Shown one piece after another: positions 24,511 through 34,235 of a stretch of 51,261 nt of DNA; within the stretch, counting starts at the first letter, position 1, and the number at the start of each line of letters is the position of its first letter. Location: assembly GCA_010692645.1 (NCBI GenBank), contig JAAHGS010000034.1, forward strand, positions 1-51,261, given 5' to 3'. The translations under genes and the position numbers were made by a program. Under the pieces are notes generated by a model, which saw nothing but the letters and a program-made list of their open reading frames with translations, was not told where the DNA came from and ran no database searches. The DNA is from Symploca sp. SIO2E9 (GTDB taxonomy: Bacteria; Cyanobacteriota; Cyanobacteriia; Cyanobacteriales; Coleofasciculaceae).

Positions 24511-27016
24511 TTAGCTGGAATGCTTTCTCCATTTCCCTGGTAAACTGCTTTCCATTCCACAGGGGTGCGTTTTGGCGAGATTGCCTGAGTTTCCATGCTA
24601 TTTGTTGCCGTAAGTTGGCATCTTTGCCGAGGCGGATTCCCCATTCTAGATATTCTTGATCATTCCAGGCGATGCCTTCGGTTATGCCAGCGTTGATCAT
24701 CATCGTATAACTATTGCGGGCAGCAAATTGTTGTCCGACTTTGGTTACTATCGGGATGCCCATCCACAGGGTTTCTAAGGTGGTGGTAGCTCCGTTATAG
24801 GGATAGGTGTCTAGTACGACATCGGCTATACCTAAGTTGGCACGGTGGATCGATTCTAGGGCTACTTCTGGTAAAAAGCGCAGGCGATCGCATTCTACTC
24901 CTTCTTCCTCGGCGATTTGGTTAAAGAAGTTTTTGATAACTTCGGCTTCGGCTTTGCCTTTGATGAGGAAGTAGCTATTTGGCACTTCTTTGAGGATTTG
25001 CATTTGCAGTCGCACTGTCTCGGGATGTCGTTTATATCCTCTTTGAGAGCTTAAATAGATGATGGCGTCGTTTGGTATATTTAGTTGGTCACGACGTAGG
25101 GTAGGTACGCCCACTTCAAAACCATCGACTGCTATGTAAGTTTGCGGTAGTCTCCAGATTTTTTCTGTATAGTATTCTTGGGCTGTTGCTGGTAGGACGT
25201 AAGGATCGGCAATAAAGTAATCGATCGCTGGTATTCCTGAGGCATCCCAACCTAGCCAGGTTACTTGTATCGGGGCTGGTTTAAGGGCGATGACTTCACT
25301 AGTAATATCTAGGGTAATACTATCGAGGTCAACGAGAATGTCGATATCGTCTCGGTAGATTTGCTCGGCAATATCTAAACCGTCCATGCCCAGTTGGTGA
25401 GCTTGGTCTACCTGATTGAGGTACCATTGTTGTATATTGTCGCCTACTCGTTTGTAATTGACGAAGTAGCCGTAAATTTGAAAGCGATCGCGGTCGTGAT
25501 GTTGAAACAGCCAACGTGCTAGCCAGCCTACGGAATGTCTTCTTAGGCAGTGGGAAAGGTATCCAATTTTTAATCGTTTTGTGGAGTTAGAGGAGAGGGG
25601 GGGATGGGGAGAGGGGGAGACGCGGTGACGCGGTGACGCGGGGATGGGGGGATGGGGAGAGGGGGAGACGCGGAGACGCGGAGACGCGGGGATGGGGGGA
25701 TGGGGAGAGGGGGAGACGCGGAGACGCGGAGACGCGGGGATGGGGGGATGGGTATACCATTGTGTTTGTTGTTGGGCGTAGATTTGAATATTGTTTTGGA
25801 AAAGCTGAGCGACTTGATTGATGATTGCTCTGAAATGGGCTGGCTCGTCTTTGATATGGGGTAAGGAAAAGAAGGGGGTAAGTAGGCGCAGAGTAAGGGC
25901 TTCCTTGAAAGGGTTGGGCTTTGCTTTGATTAGCGAGAGCATTAGTGATTCTAATTCGGCAGAGGTAGTTAAAACCTCCTGCCAATAACCACCGGAGTTT
26001 AATAATCCCCTTAGTACTAGGTGAATTGCTGCGATTTTATCTGGTAGTGTTTTGGAGAAGGAATAGCACAATTTAGCCTTTTCTATACCCTGGGCATAAT
26101 CGCGATAGTCTTGATAAAAGGTGGCTAGATGTCTTAGTACTTCTATGTTGTCTGCATCTAAGCGCCGATATAGTTCTAATAGTTTTGCTGCTATTGCTGG
26201 TTGCTTGTAGGTATGCCCAATTTCCATAGCGGCAGGTAAGAGGATACTAAGGCAGCTATAAAGGTTAGGGAAGTAGGGTAAACAAGCTTCTGCTAATTCT
26301 AATGAAGCTGGATGTAAAGGTGTGGTGTTGAGAACATTCTCTAAGATTTGTAGTAATAATTTTGAAGAAGGCAGAGGGCAGGAGACAGGAAGCCGAAGGG
26401 AGTATTCATTTTGATTTGAATCCTCATCTGAATATAAATTGCTGTTAGAAGCGGAAGGTTCTTTTTCTTTACTCTCTTTCTCCTCACCAGCAAAATCTAC
26501 GGCAGTCGGACATAATAAATCTTCTGCCCTCTGCCCTCTGCCTCCTGCCTTTCCCAAAGAGTTGAGAAGTGAAATTACTCCTAATTCATTTAATTCATCT
26601 CCCGTAAATGTTTCTAATTTGATAGCTAGGGCGATAATCTGTAATAGATTATTGAGATCATTGGGATTAATCTCCCGGATGTGCTGCCTAATTGCCCAGG
26701 CTATTGAATATTCTGCTAATTTTTCTTGTCGTTGGGCTTCTGTTGTTAGAATTTGGATTAGTTCTGTTGTCCAAGTTTCTAATTCTTCTGGTGCTGCTGC
26801 TGTCATTACTAGCAGCCAGGTTGTCTGCGCTTCTGCTTCTTGCCCTTGCAGGAGCAGCAGCAATCCCAGATGCCAATAGTAGCTTCTGACATCTGGTTCA
26901 GTTTCTATTGCCTGTTCGTAAAGGCTGGCAGCTTGGCTGTAGTCTCCCTGGATTAGATATTGATTAGCTTGTTGCTGCCAGTTATTGAACACTGCGGGAG
27001 ATTTTTCAGCAGTCAT
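24506..27016 (-). CDS. TPR protein with SPINDLY/OGT-type glycosyltransferase domain
   Basis: Over 836 residues: N-terminal TPRs (QANQYLIQGDYSQAASLYEQ, SYYWHLGLLLLLQGQEAEAQ), a helical middle, and from about 485 a GT41-like catalytic part. The catalytic part includes KIGYLSHCLRRHSVGWLARW, APIQVTWLGWDASGIPAIDY and GATTTLETLWMGIPIVT, typical of O-GlcNAc transferases. Such enzymes glycosylate protein Ser/Thr. Two low-complexity blocks interrupt it in frame: about 155-220, and about 421-475 with three copies of HPPIPASPRLRVSPSP encoded by the G-rich repeat family. It follows a type IV pilin gene on the same strand (about 190 nt), so pilus glycosylation or hormogonium-type motility control is plausible. 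An OGT-like protein is known to be needed for motility in Nostoc. Confidence 0.88.
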   Translation of the reverse strand: MTAEKSPAVFNNWQQQANQYLIQGDYSQAASLYEQAIETEPDVRSYYWHLGLLLLLQGQEAEAQTTWLLVMTAAAPEELETWTTELIQILTTEAQRQEKLAEYSIAWAIRQHIREINPNDLNNLLQIIALAIKLETFTGDELNELGVISLLNSLGKAGGRGQRAEDLLCPTAVDFAGEEKESKEKEPSASNSNLYSDEDSNQNEYSLRLPVSCPLPSSKLLLQILENVLNTTPLHPASLELAEACLPYFPNLYSCLSILLPAAMEIGHTYKQPAIAAKLLELYRRLDADNIEVLRHLATFYQDYRDYAQGIEKAKLCYSFSKTLPDKIAAIHLVLRGLLNSGGYWQEVLTTSAELESLMLSLIKAKPNPFKEALTLRLLTPFFSLPHIKDEPAHFRAIINQVAQLFQNNIQIYAQQQTQWYTHPPIPASPRLRVSPSPHPPIPASPRLRVSPSPHPPIPASPRHRVSPSPHPPLSSNSTKRLKIGYLSHCLRRHSVGWLARWLFQHHDRDRFQIYGYFVNYKRVGDNIQQWYLNQVDQAHQLGMDGLDIAEQIYRDDIDILVDLDSITLDITSEVIALKPAPIQVTWLGWDASGIPAIDYFIADPYVLPATAQEYYTEKIWRLPQTYIAVDGFEVGVPTLRRDQLNIPNDAIIYLSSQRGYKRHPETVRLQMQILKEVPNSYFLIKGKAEAEVIKNFFNQIAEEEGVECDRLRFLPEVALESIHRANLGIADVVLDTYPYNGATTTLETLWMGIPIVTKVGQQFAARNSYTMMINAGITEGIAWNDQEYLEWGIRLGKDANLRQQIAWKLRQSRQNAPLWNGKQFTREMEKAFQLM
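25595..25752. repeat. 48-nt G-rich minisatellite inside a coding region
   Basis: About three copies of a 48-nt unit built of GGGGATGGGG, GGAGAGGGGGAGA and GCGGAGAC blocks. The period is a multiple of three, so the host gene stays open and gains 16 residues per copy. The same blocks form non-coding arrays elsewhere in the window. Confidence 0.85.
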
Positions 27017-27203
27017 AATAGTTTCTTATTGCAGTTAGCACATTACTGGCAAATACTAATCAACAGCTTGTGAGATTGTGTTGGTAACTGTTGTTTATGT
27101 TGTTTATATTGAACTATGTGGATAGAAGATTCTACCCACTACAGTAAAAGAGCTAACCTAGATTGATTGCAACTATGATTAATCTCTTCGGTTTATATAT
27201 TAG

Positions 27204-27785
27204 TTAGTTATCATCCCCAGTGCCAGTTAAGCTCTCGTAGTCTACATGGCAATCTGGTGGGTCATTACCCGGATCAGGGATCTCCTCTGCACCAGTTTGA
27301 CCACCGTTAAGTCCAAAGGCAATTTTAGCTTCACATAATACGGCAAGTGTAGTCGCCTCACTTGTATCCGTTACTACCCCCAATGAGACACCACCCTGAT
27401 AGGCTTTGATCGCCTGTTGTTTCGGTTGTGCTTGGTTAGTGACGTATGGATTGACCGCACGATCAGCGTTTGCGTCGGCAATTACATATTCATAATTCTC
27501 AGTCTTAGTTTGAATACCAAGACCTAGTGCGCCAAATTCTTCATCTTTAGCAAACTCACCGTTCTCCAGGAAGTAAGCCTGCTGAGCTCGATTCATCGAA
27601 CCCACATAAGTCTTAGCTTCCGACTGCTTGGCCTTATTCGCCTGATTTAAGAAAGAGGGTAGCGCGATCGCAGATAAAATACCGATAATGATAATTACCA
27701 CTAGTAGCTCAATCAGCGTGAAACCTTGATCGGCTCTTTTCTGGTTGAGGTGCTGGAGGAGCTTGGCTTTTAGTTCAGTTTTCAT
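27204..27785 (-). CDS. pilA: Type IV pilin-like major pilin
   Basis: The 193-residue prepilin has a 20-residue leader ending DQG, cut between G21 and F22 in QGFTLIELLVVIIIIGILSA, with E26 as fifth residue of the mature protein. The next stretch, SEAKTYVGSMNRAQQAYFLE, is characteristic of cyanobacterial PilA. Two cysteines (C151, C179) frame a C-terminal disulfide loop. It forms the pilus fibre used in twitching motility, adhesion and DNA uptake. The gene is transcribed toward the OGT-like gene. A 17-bp hairpin lies upstream at 27904-27950, and HIP1 sites lie at about 27663 and 27849. It could be a minor pilin instead, since paralogues are common. Confidence 0.88.
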   Translation of the reverse strand: MKTELKAKLLQHLNQKRADQGFTLIELLVVIIIIGILSAIALPSFLNQANKAKQSEAKTYVGSMNRAQQAYFLENGEFAKDEEFGALGLGIQTKTENYEYVIADANADRAVNPYVTNQAQPKQQAIKAYQGGVSLGVVTDTSEATTLAVLCEAKIAFGLNGGQTGAEEIPDPGNDPPDCHVDYESLTGTGDDN

Positions 27786-27903
27786 ATGATGTTTCCTTAA
27801 GGTGAGGGGTGCTTAACTTTTAACTCCATAGATGTAACTTACCCAGTTGCGATCGCTTTTCTATCACCCAGGCTCAAAAAAGTTTTGTGAGGGGTTCATT
27901 GCT

Positions 27904-27950
27904 CATGGTTCATGGTTGATAGGCCAATGAACAATCAACCATGAACCATG
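27904..27950. repeat. 17-bp perfect hairpin of the ATGAACCATGA patch family
   Basis: CATGGTTCATGGTTGAT (27904-27920) pairs perfectly with ATCAACCATGAACCATG (27934-27950) over a 13-nt loop. It lies between the divergent pilin and Uma2 genes. Related patches occur near 20003, 28576, 29070, 29770, 30222, 39710 and 43316. Confidence 0.65.
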
Positions 27951-28006
27951 AATAGTCCCTAAAATTGTTACCAGACCAATCAAGCTCCTTTGATCAAGAA
28001 GTCCCA

Positions 28007-28570
28007 ATGGTACAGTCTCCGTCTAAACCCATCACTGTGGAGGAATTTCTACAGCTGCCAGAAACCAAGCCTGCCAGCGAATACATTGATGGAAAAATTA
28101 TCCAGAAGCCAATGCCACAGGGAAAGCACAGCACAATTCAAACTGAGTTTTCTACAACCGTCAATGTAATGCTTAAACCTCGGCAAATTGCACTAGCGTT
28201 TTCGGAGCTACGCTGTACGTTTCGTGGGCGCTCAACAGTTCCAGATGTGTCTGTGTTCACATGGACAAGAATCCCGCGTGACCAAAATGGCGAGGTTGCT
28301 AATACCTTTGGGATGACTCCTGACTGGACTATTGAAATTCTATCGCCTGCTCAAAGTCAAACGAAAGTAACTAAAAATATTCTCCACTGTCTTAATTATG
28401 GTACTCAAATGGGTTGGTTGATTGACCCCGATGAGCAAACCATTTTTGTATATCTTCCCAAGCAGCAACCAGAAGTATTTGATACTCCAGAGCAATCACT
28501 TCCAGTACCCGAATTTGCCAGTGAACTCAGTCTAAGTATAGGCTCTGTCTTTGGTTGGTTATTAGAGTGA
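28007..28570 (+). CDS. Uma2 family (DUF820) putative endonuclease
   Basis: The protein starts MVQSPSKPITVEEFLQLPET, the usual Uma2 opening, and continues with SEYIDGKIIQKPMPQGKHST. The PD-(D/E)xK-like core has STVPDVSVFTW and WTIEILSPAQSQTKVTKNIL followed by YGTQMGWLIDPDEQTIFVYL. ATG at 28007 is preferred over an upstream TTG because family similarity starts there. Uma2 genes are hugely expanded in cyanobacteria; nuclease activity is inferred from the fold, not proven. There are 187 codons. It stands divergently from the pilin gene and is followed by repeat patches. It is more likely an autonomous repetitive gene than a partner of its neighbours. Confidence 0.88.
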   Translation: MVQSPSKPITVEEFLQLPETKPASEYIDGKIIQKPMPQGKHSTIQTEFSTTVNVMLKPRQIALAFSELRCTFRGRSTVPDVSVFTWTRIPRDQNGEVANTFGMTPDWTIEILSPAQSQTKVTKNILHCLNYGTQMGWLIDPDEQTIFVYLPKQQPEVFDTPEQSLPVPEFASELSLSIGSVFGWLLE

Positions 28571-28642
28571 ATGGTTATTGCTCATGGCTCATAGTTCATA
28601 GTTCAATGGGTTGTCAAATCCTCACTATAATCGACTACTAAG

Positions 28643-29062
28643 CTAGAAAATTTCTCCCCATCTCCCCGAGCCATCCCCCCATCCCCCCCTCTCCCCCTCT
28701 CTTTCTAATTGACGAAGCTTCTGCCAATATGCAAGCCGGAATTCTCGCAACCATTGCAGACACTGTTGATCATACTGCTTGTTGTGCTTTCTGCGGTCTT
28801 TGAGAACTTCAAGCCACAACTTAGTTAATTGTTGCCGATTCAAGCACTTCTGAATTTGACAGGCAATAGCATTACGCCAGTGTAACAGTTTCCGATAACT
28901 AATAAATTGTCCACCCACATCACGGCGATGTACAAATACGATATATGCCCAGCATTCAACGCGCACAATGTAGTGTTCAGGAATATTGAGAAATTGGGCA
29001 ATATCACTGACGCTGATGTGGAAATTCCGAGCTGGTTTGAGGCGCTTAAATAAAGTAGTCAT
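28643..29062 (-). CDS. Unknown protein, second gene of duplicated cassette (copy 1)
   Basis: The family is not recognised. The 139-residue protein is clearly homologous to the one at 49711-50085: both start MTTLF(K/R)RL and share FVHRRDxGGQFISYR and a WxNAxACQxQKC block. It is basic and predicted helical in its C-terminal half, so nucleic-acid binding is conceivable. The last 20 residues (about from EREGERGGWG) are encoded by the G-rich repeat family, so its natural end was probably replaced by a repeat insertion. It follows its partner gene (29158-29352) after 95 nt of repeat patch on the same strand. Confidence 0.7.
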   Translation of the reverse strand: MTTLFKRLKPARNFHISVSDIAQFLNIPEHYIVRVECWAYIVFVHRRDVGGQFISYRKLLHWRNAIACQIQKCLNRQQLTKLWLEVLKDRRKHNKQYDQQCLQWLREFRLAYWQKLRQLEREGERGGWGDGSGRWGEIF

Positions 29063-29157
29063 AGTTTTTATTGCTCATAGTTTATGGCTCATAGTTCATG
29101 GGGTTAGTATCCGGCAATTGTTGAATACCAACCCAATGAACAATCAACAATCAGCAA

Positions 29158-29352
29158 TTAGCCTTCCCTATCTGTGGAATTAGGAAGATCCCAAACCACT
29201 TCAAATTGAGTATCTGGGACATTCCGACGCCACCAATTGAGATTTCCCTCGGCATCTGATTTGGTACGATAACGACCAATAATTACCCATTGCAAGTTAT
29301 TAGGCAATAGACGGGCAACCGCCCAAGGCATGAGTCTGTCTCGGTAAGTCAT
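29158..29352 (-). CDS. Unknown 64-residue protein, first gene of duplicated cassette (copy 1)
   Basis: The protein reads MTYRDRLMPWAVARLLPN, then GRYRTKSDAEGNLNWWRR and a short beta-like tail (QFEVVWDLP). The copy at 50301-50501 has the same plan: M.YR.RL.PW...RLLPN, SDAEG.L...RR and QF.V.FD. No known family was recognised. It is preceded by a structured leader with a 10-bp hairpin (29388-29423), also present in altered form at copy 2, and by a purine-rich ribosome site (AAAGGATA). A small RNA- or protein-binding role is a guess. Confidence 0.65.
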   Translation of the reverse strand: MTYRDRLMPWAVARLLPNNLQWVIIGRYRTKSDAEGNLNWWRRNVPDTQFEVVWDLPNSTDREG

Positions 29353-29387
29353 AATGAGTTTGTATCCTTTTGGTATAGAGGATCCAG

Positions 29388-29423
29388 AGCCAGCCTGGGA
29401 CTGTTGAGTGCTTCAGGCTGGCT
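29388..29423 (-). promoter_or_regulatory. Leader hairpin of the duplicated cassette, copy 1
   Basis: AGCCAGCCTG (29388-29397) pairs perfectly with CAGGCTGGCT (29414-29423), 16-nt loop, ending about 35 nt before the start codon on the minus strand. Copy 2 has AGCCAGTGC/GCACTGGCT at the same place: the stem bases differ but pairing is kept. On the plus strand the hairpin is followed by six T, so it could also act as a terminator in that direction. Confidence 0.5.
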
Positions 29424-29566
29424 TTTTTATTCTGGGTTGCAGTTGCAACAGTATTAACGTATCATAACGTGTTTACGAATACAATACCTTTGAAGAAAAA
29501 AATTTGAGAGCTGAATTCATAGCTCATATCATCTCCGATAGATTACACATAATAAAAATCTGTATT

Positions 29567-29768
29567 TGTAGGTTGGGTTGAGGCAACGAAACCCAACAGA
29601 TAAGCTAAGACAAATCTAATTCCCATAAACACAAATCATCTGTTTCTTATGGGATGGCTGTGGTATAGGCGTCTCGCCCGTCTTAGACCCGTCCAAAATA
29701 TGCAAGTAAAATGTCGAACAGCTTATAATACTCAAAGTTGGGTTTCACTACCTTCTACCCAACCTACA
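29567..29768. repeat. Element bounded by inverted GTAGGTTGGGTT units
   Basis: TGTAGGTTGGGTTGAGGCAA (29567-) continues to a complementary ACCCAACA, and an inverted counterpart at 29738-29768 ends CCCAACCTACA. Each end folds on itself and the two ends are inverted to each other, spanning about 200 bp without an open frame. The unit is of a kind I recall as common in cyanobacterial intergenic DNA. Confidence 0.55.
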
Positions 29769-29920
29769 GACTCATAGTTCATTACTCATAATTCATAGGT
29801 CAATGAACCATCAACAATAAAAAATAGACTCTCAGCTAAAGAAAAAGCAACAAGTAATAAACGTCATTATAGACACTTATTACTTATTACTTATTACTTA
29901 TTACTTATTATTTTATTAAC

Positions 29921-30121
29921 CTAACTAAGTGCAGCATGAGAGCGGTCATAAACTTTGCGGAAGCTAGGATGGGGCTTACCTTGAATGTGGTTCCAGTAGT
30001 CAACCTTATCCATTTTTAGACCAACTTCAGCAGCAATGCGACCAAGCATTGATTGTTCACGATTTTTTATCAAGCGATGGTGGCGCATCATTAGCACACG
30101 AGCTTGTTCTTGAGTAGACAT
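29921..30121 (-). CDS. Small basic protein, unknown function
   Basis: The 66-residue protein reads MSTQEQARVLMMRHHRLIKN, then REQSMLGRIAAEVGLKMDKV and a histidine- and basic-rich tail. It is helical and positively charged, with no signal peptide or membrane segment. A ribosome site GGAG lies 10 nt before the ATG. I do not recognise the family, although its composition and clean translation signals look like a real, probably cyanobacteria-specific gene. It lies downstream of the alpha/beta hydrolase on the same strand, separated by a repeat patch. A DNA-associated role would be speculative. Confidence 0.55.
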   Translation of the reverse strand: MSTQEQARVLMMRHHRLIKNREQSMLGRIAAEVGLKMDKVDYWNHIQGKPHPSFRKVYDRSHAALS

Positions 30122-30221
30122 TTTATAATACTCCGGCTTTGTGAGTGAGGTTTGAACAAGAAATTTTCTTCTATAAACTACTATAGCACAAAAAACTGTA
30201 TAAAAAGATACAAAAACTTAA

Positions 30222-30302
30222 TGTTCATGGTTCATGGCTCATTGGGAAAGTATTCCACAATTGCCGAATATTTTCCCAATCAACCATGAACGATCAACAA
30301 TC
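30222..30302. repeat. Imperfect inverted repeat of the ATGAACCATGA patch family
   Basis: GTTCATGGTTCATGGCTCAT followed by TGGGAAAGTATTC is mirrored by GAATATTTTCCCAAT and ACCATGAAC. The right end touches the stop codon of the alpha/beta hydrolase gene (30301). Confidence 0.5.
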
Positions 30303-31203
30303 AACCACCAACAACCCAATCGAGTAAAATTGGGTTAACTATCTCTGGTGCCTCATCTTGAGGGCAATGACCTAAGCCTTCTAAAGGCACAAACTTTTCC
30401 ACTTGGGGGAATTTAGCCAACTCTTGCCCTAATTCAATTGGTTCCCAGGGGTCTTGTGTTCCCCACAAAATTATGGCTTTACAGGGTAAAATCGGCAGTA
30501 GGTCTTCTGCAAGTGGACCTTGAGAATAGCGAGTGAAAGCTATAAATACATCAGCTGCACCTGCATCGGCAGCTGGTGCCATCAGTATATCAATGAGTTC
30601 CTCTGTAACTGCTTCTGGACGCCGATAGGCTTGTAATAAAATTTTACGTACTACCTTGGGTTTGGCAAGTTGACTAAAAAATAGTTGACCAACCCATTTG
30701 ATACCCAATAGTCTTTGAAGTATTGGTACTCCTAGACTACGATACCAGGGAAGTTCAGCACGTTTGCGGTCATGAAATAATCGCAGGGAACAGTTAAGTA
30801 TAGCAACCCCAAGAGCAAGCTCTGGATAATTCACTGCTGTTTGCATAACCACGATACAACCAATGGAATTACCTACCAAAAAAGCAGGAGTGCCAACAAC
30901 TTCCCGACAGAAATCAGCAACTTGCTGCCCCCAAGTTTCAAAGGTATATTCAATCTCAATTGTGGGATTAGGCTTGGCTGAAGCCCCAAAACCAATTAAG
31001 TCAAGGGCATAACACCGACAGTTTGCCCCCAACACTGGTAAATTCTTGCGCCAATGCCCTGAAGATGCTCCAAAGCCATGCACCATCACTATTGCTGGTC
31101 CTTGCTCACCTTGGACTTTATAACCAATGGGGAAACCACGCCACCTCCAAGTTTTGGTTTCAATGTCGATATTGGTTAGGGCGATTGAGGAAGAGTGAGT
31201 CAT
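30301..31203 (-). CDS. Alpha/beta-fold hydrolase
   Basis: The 300-residue protein has the oxyanion-hole region IVMVHGFGASSGHWRKNLPV and the nucleophile elbow FLVGNSIGCIV (serine in GNSIG). An acidic residue follows in LWGTQDPWEP and the catalytic histidine in LEGLGHCPQDE, so the triad is complete. The DLIGFGASAKP motif is common in cyanobacterial and plastid hydrolases of the pheophytinase-like/epoxide-hydrolase type. The substrate cannot be named. It is monocistronic, divergent from pyrH by about 290 nt, a gap that includes a short G-rich run near 31225-31265. Confidence 0.88.
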   Translation of the reverse strand: MTHSSSIALTNIDIETKTWRWRGFPIGYKVQGEQGPAIVMVHGFGASSGHWRKNLPVLGANCRCYALDLIGFGASAKPNPTIEIEYTFETWGQQVADFCREVVGTPAFLVGNSIGCIVVMQTAVNYPELALGVAILNCSLRLFHDRKRAELPWYRSLGVPILQRLLGIKWVGQLFFSQLAKPKVVRKILLQAYRRPEAVTEELIDILMAPAADAGAADVFIAFTRYSQGPLAEDLLPILPCKAIILWGTQDPWEPIELGQELAKFPQVEKFVPLEGLGHCPQDEAPEIVNPILLDWVVGG

Positions 31204-31474
31204 AAGCTATAACGCATTAAGAGTGTTTATTCAATAAGAGAGGGAAAGGGGGAGAGGGGGAGAGGGGTAGGCGTGATTTTTATCTCCAATAACTGTCCCT
31301 ATGTTTTATCTTATTTAGAAAGACTAAAACAAATTCAATCTCAATTTCACAACCAAAGCTTTACTCTGATTGGAATTAACTGGCGAAATTTAGACTCATG
31401 ACTAGTACAGGTGATTTATACTGCTAAAAATAGAGACATAAAAGATTTGTGCTGTTATCTTATGTGGGTGGTAA

Positions 31475-32759
<1,285 letters not shown>

Positions 32760-32804
32760 CTGCAAAAATAACCCCAAGTTGAAGAAATGATACAGGAGTG
32801 CCTC

Positions 32805-32831
32805 CAGGAGGAGCTCCTGAGCTCCTTTTTT
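32805..32831 (+). terminator. Rho-independent terminator of pyrH-frr
   Basis: GGAGCTC (32810-32816) pairs with GAGCTCC (32819-32825), followed by six T; an overlapping CAGGAG/CTCCTG pairing gives an alternative stem. It lies about 50 nt after the frr stop. The remaining 285 nt up to the next gene hold no evident gene. Confidence 0.75.
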
Positions 32832-33116
32832 GATTAATTGAGAGAGCCTAGCTACTGACCTCCGCAAAAAAGCCGTATATAATGTTGAAGCCAGGATAAA
32901 GATATGATTGAAGGCTTTTAGAGAGCAACCAAAAGTCTTCAGGGATAGCCCCGCCTGGTTTTGGCCGACTCAGAGAGGAATTGCCCCATTCTACCAGTGA
33001 GTGTAGTCTACCATCAAAAGTCCAATTGCGATCATCCTCTCAACAAAAGTTTTTGTTCATCGGTCAGCTCAAAATATAGAGTTTATAGAACTGCAAAAGA
33101 GGAGTAAAAATTAAGC

Positions 33117-34235
33117 ATGATGTTTGACTGCATAATCGTCGGTGCTGGTCCTGCTGGTGGAACTGCCGCCTATCACCTTGCTAAAGGCGGTAAGTCTGTT
33201 CTAGTGCTGGAAAAAGAATCCTTACCCCGATACAAAGCCTGTGCAGGGGGAGTTTCACCGGCAATTCAAAAGTGGTTTGATTTTGACTTTGCCCCGGTTA
33301 TTTCTGCCAAAGTTAAGCAAATTCGCTACACCTGGAAAATGGAAGACCCAGTGGAAGTCAAACTAAAGACACCAGAACCGATGTGGATGGTGCAGCGAGA
33401 TGCTTTCGACCACTTTTTGATCCAGCAGGCGCAACAAAAAGGAGCTGAACTCCGAGACCAGACAGCAGTAACTGGCATCGAATTCAAAGGCGATCACTGG
33501 CAGGTTAACACAGCCAATGGTTCTTTTGAAGGTCGCTACATTATTGCTGCTGATGGTGCTAAAGGACCGATGGCAAAATGGCTAGGCTTCGAGGAACGCC
33601 AACAGCGTACAGCTATAGCCTTAGAGAATAAAAACCCAAACGTAGCTGCCAATGAACCCATACGCTTCGACTTTGGTCAAGTCAAAAATGGCTACATCTG
33701 GCACATGCCCAAAGCCGACGGTTACTCCCTTGGTATTGGTACCTTCCGTGGCGGTGAAGACAAAAACCTTGAGCGCACCCTTGGTGATTATGCCAAAAAA
33801 TTTGGTATCGATCTCAACAGCTCTCAACAGTATGAGCATGCCCTTTGTCTGTGGAATGGGGAACAAAAGCTGCACACTCAAAATGCTGTTTTGGCAGGGG
33901 AAGCTGCCTGTGTAGTCGATCCTTTTACAGCTGAGGGAATTCGACCCTCAATGTACAGTGGTATCAAGGCTGCTGAGGCAATTGAGGGAGCCTTAGCTGG
34001 CAAAGGAGATGCTCTGGAAAAATATACCCAACTTATCAACGAAGAATGGGGTAGTGATATGGGTTATGCCAGCAAATTAACTGGAACCTTCTTCCGCTTT
34101 CCTGGAATCGGCTACAAAGTGGGCGTCAAGCAGCCCAAAGCGACTCAGATTATGCTCCAGATTATGTGTGGAGAATTGCGCTACTCAGAGGTTGTAAATC
34201 GTGCTCTCAAGCGCTTAATACCCTTTGGAGGTTGA
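33117..34235 (+). CDS. Geranylgeranyl reductase family FAD-dependent oxidoreductase
   Basis: The 372-residue protein opens with the FAD-binding motif CIIVGAGPAGGTAAYHLAKG. It has the family block PRYKACAGGVSPAIQKWFDF and the second FAD contact AVLAGEAACVVDPFTAEGIR with PSMYSGIKAAEAI. These features place it in the ChlP/geranylgeranyl-reductase family, which saturates isoprenoid chains. It is shorter and different at the N-terminus from ChlP proper, so the substrate may be another prenyl or carotenoid lipid. An ATG duplicated at codons 1-2 makes either usable. It follows pyrH-frr, an order I recall in other cyanobacteria, but it has its own upstream region. A strong terminator follows. Confidence 0.88.
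   Translation: MMFDCIIVGAGPAGGTAAYHLAKGGKSVLVLEKESLPRYKACAGGVSPAIQKWFDFDFAPVISAKVKQIRYTWKMEDPVEVKLKTPEPMWMVQRDAFDHFLIQQAQQKGAELRDQTAVTGIEFKGDHWQVNTANGSFEGRYIIAADGAKGPMAKWLGFEERQQRTAIALENKNPNVAANEPIRFDFGQVKNGYIWHMPKADGYSLGIGTFRGGEDKNLERTLGDYAKKFGIDLNSSQQYEHALCLWNGEQKLHTQNAVLAGEAACVVDPFTAEGIRPSMYSGIKAAEAIEGALAGKGDALEKYTQLINEEWGSDMGYASKLTGTFFRFPGIGYKVGVKQPKATQIMLQIMCGELRYSEVVNRALKRLIPFGG

Noticed and set aside
25587-25985. Additional frames through the G-rich repeat of the OGT-like gene
   Set aside because: Shadow frames of a 48-nt repeat with period divisible by three; only the frame joining TPR and catalytic domains is supported.
28007-28570. Uma2 protein as restriction or defence nuclease of the pilin/OGT region
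   Set aside because: Uma2 genes are abundant and solitary in cyanobacteria; no partner genes support a system.
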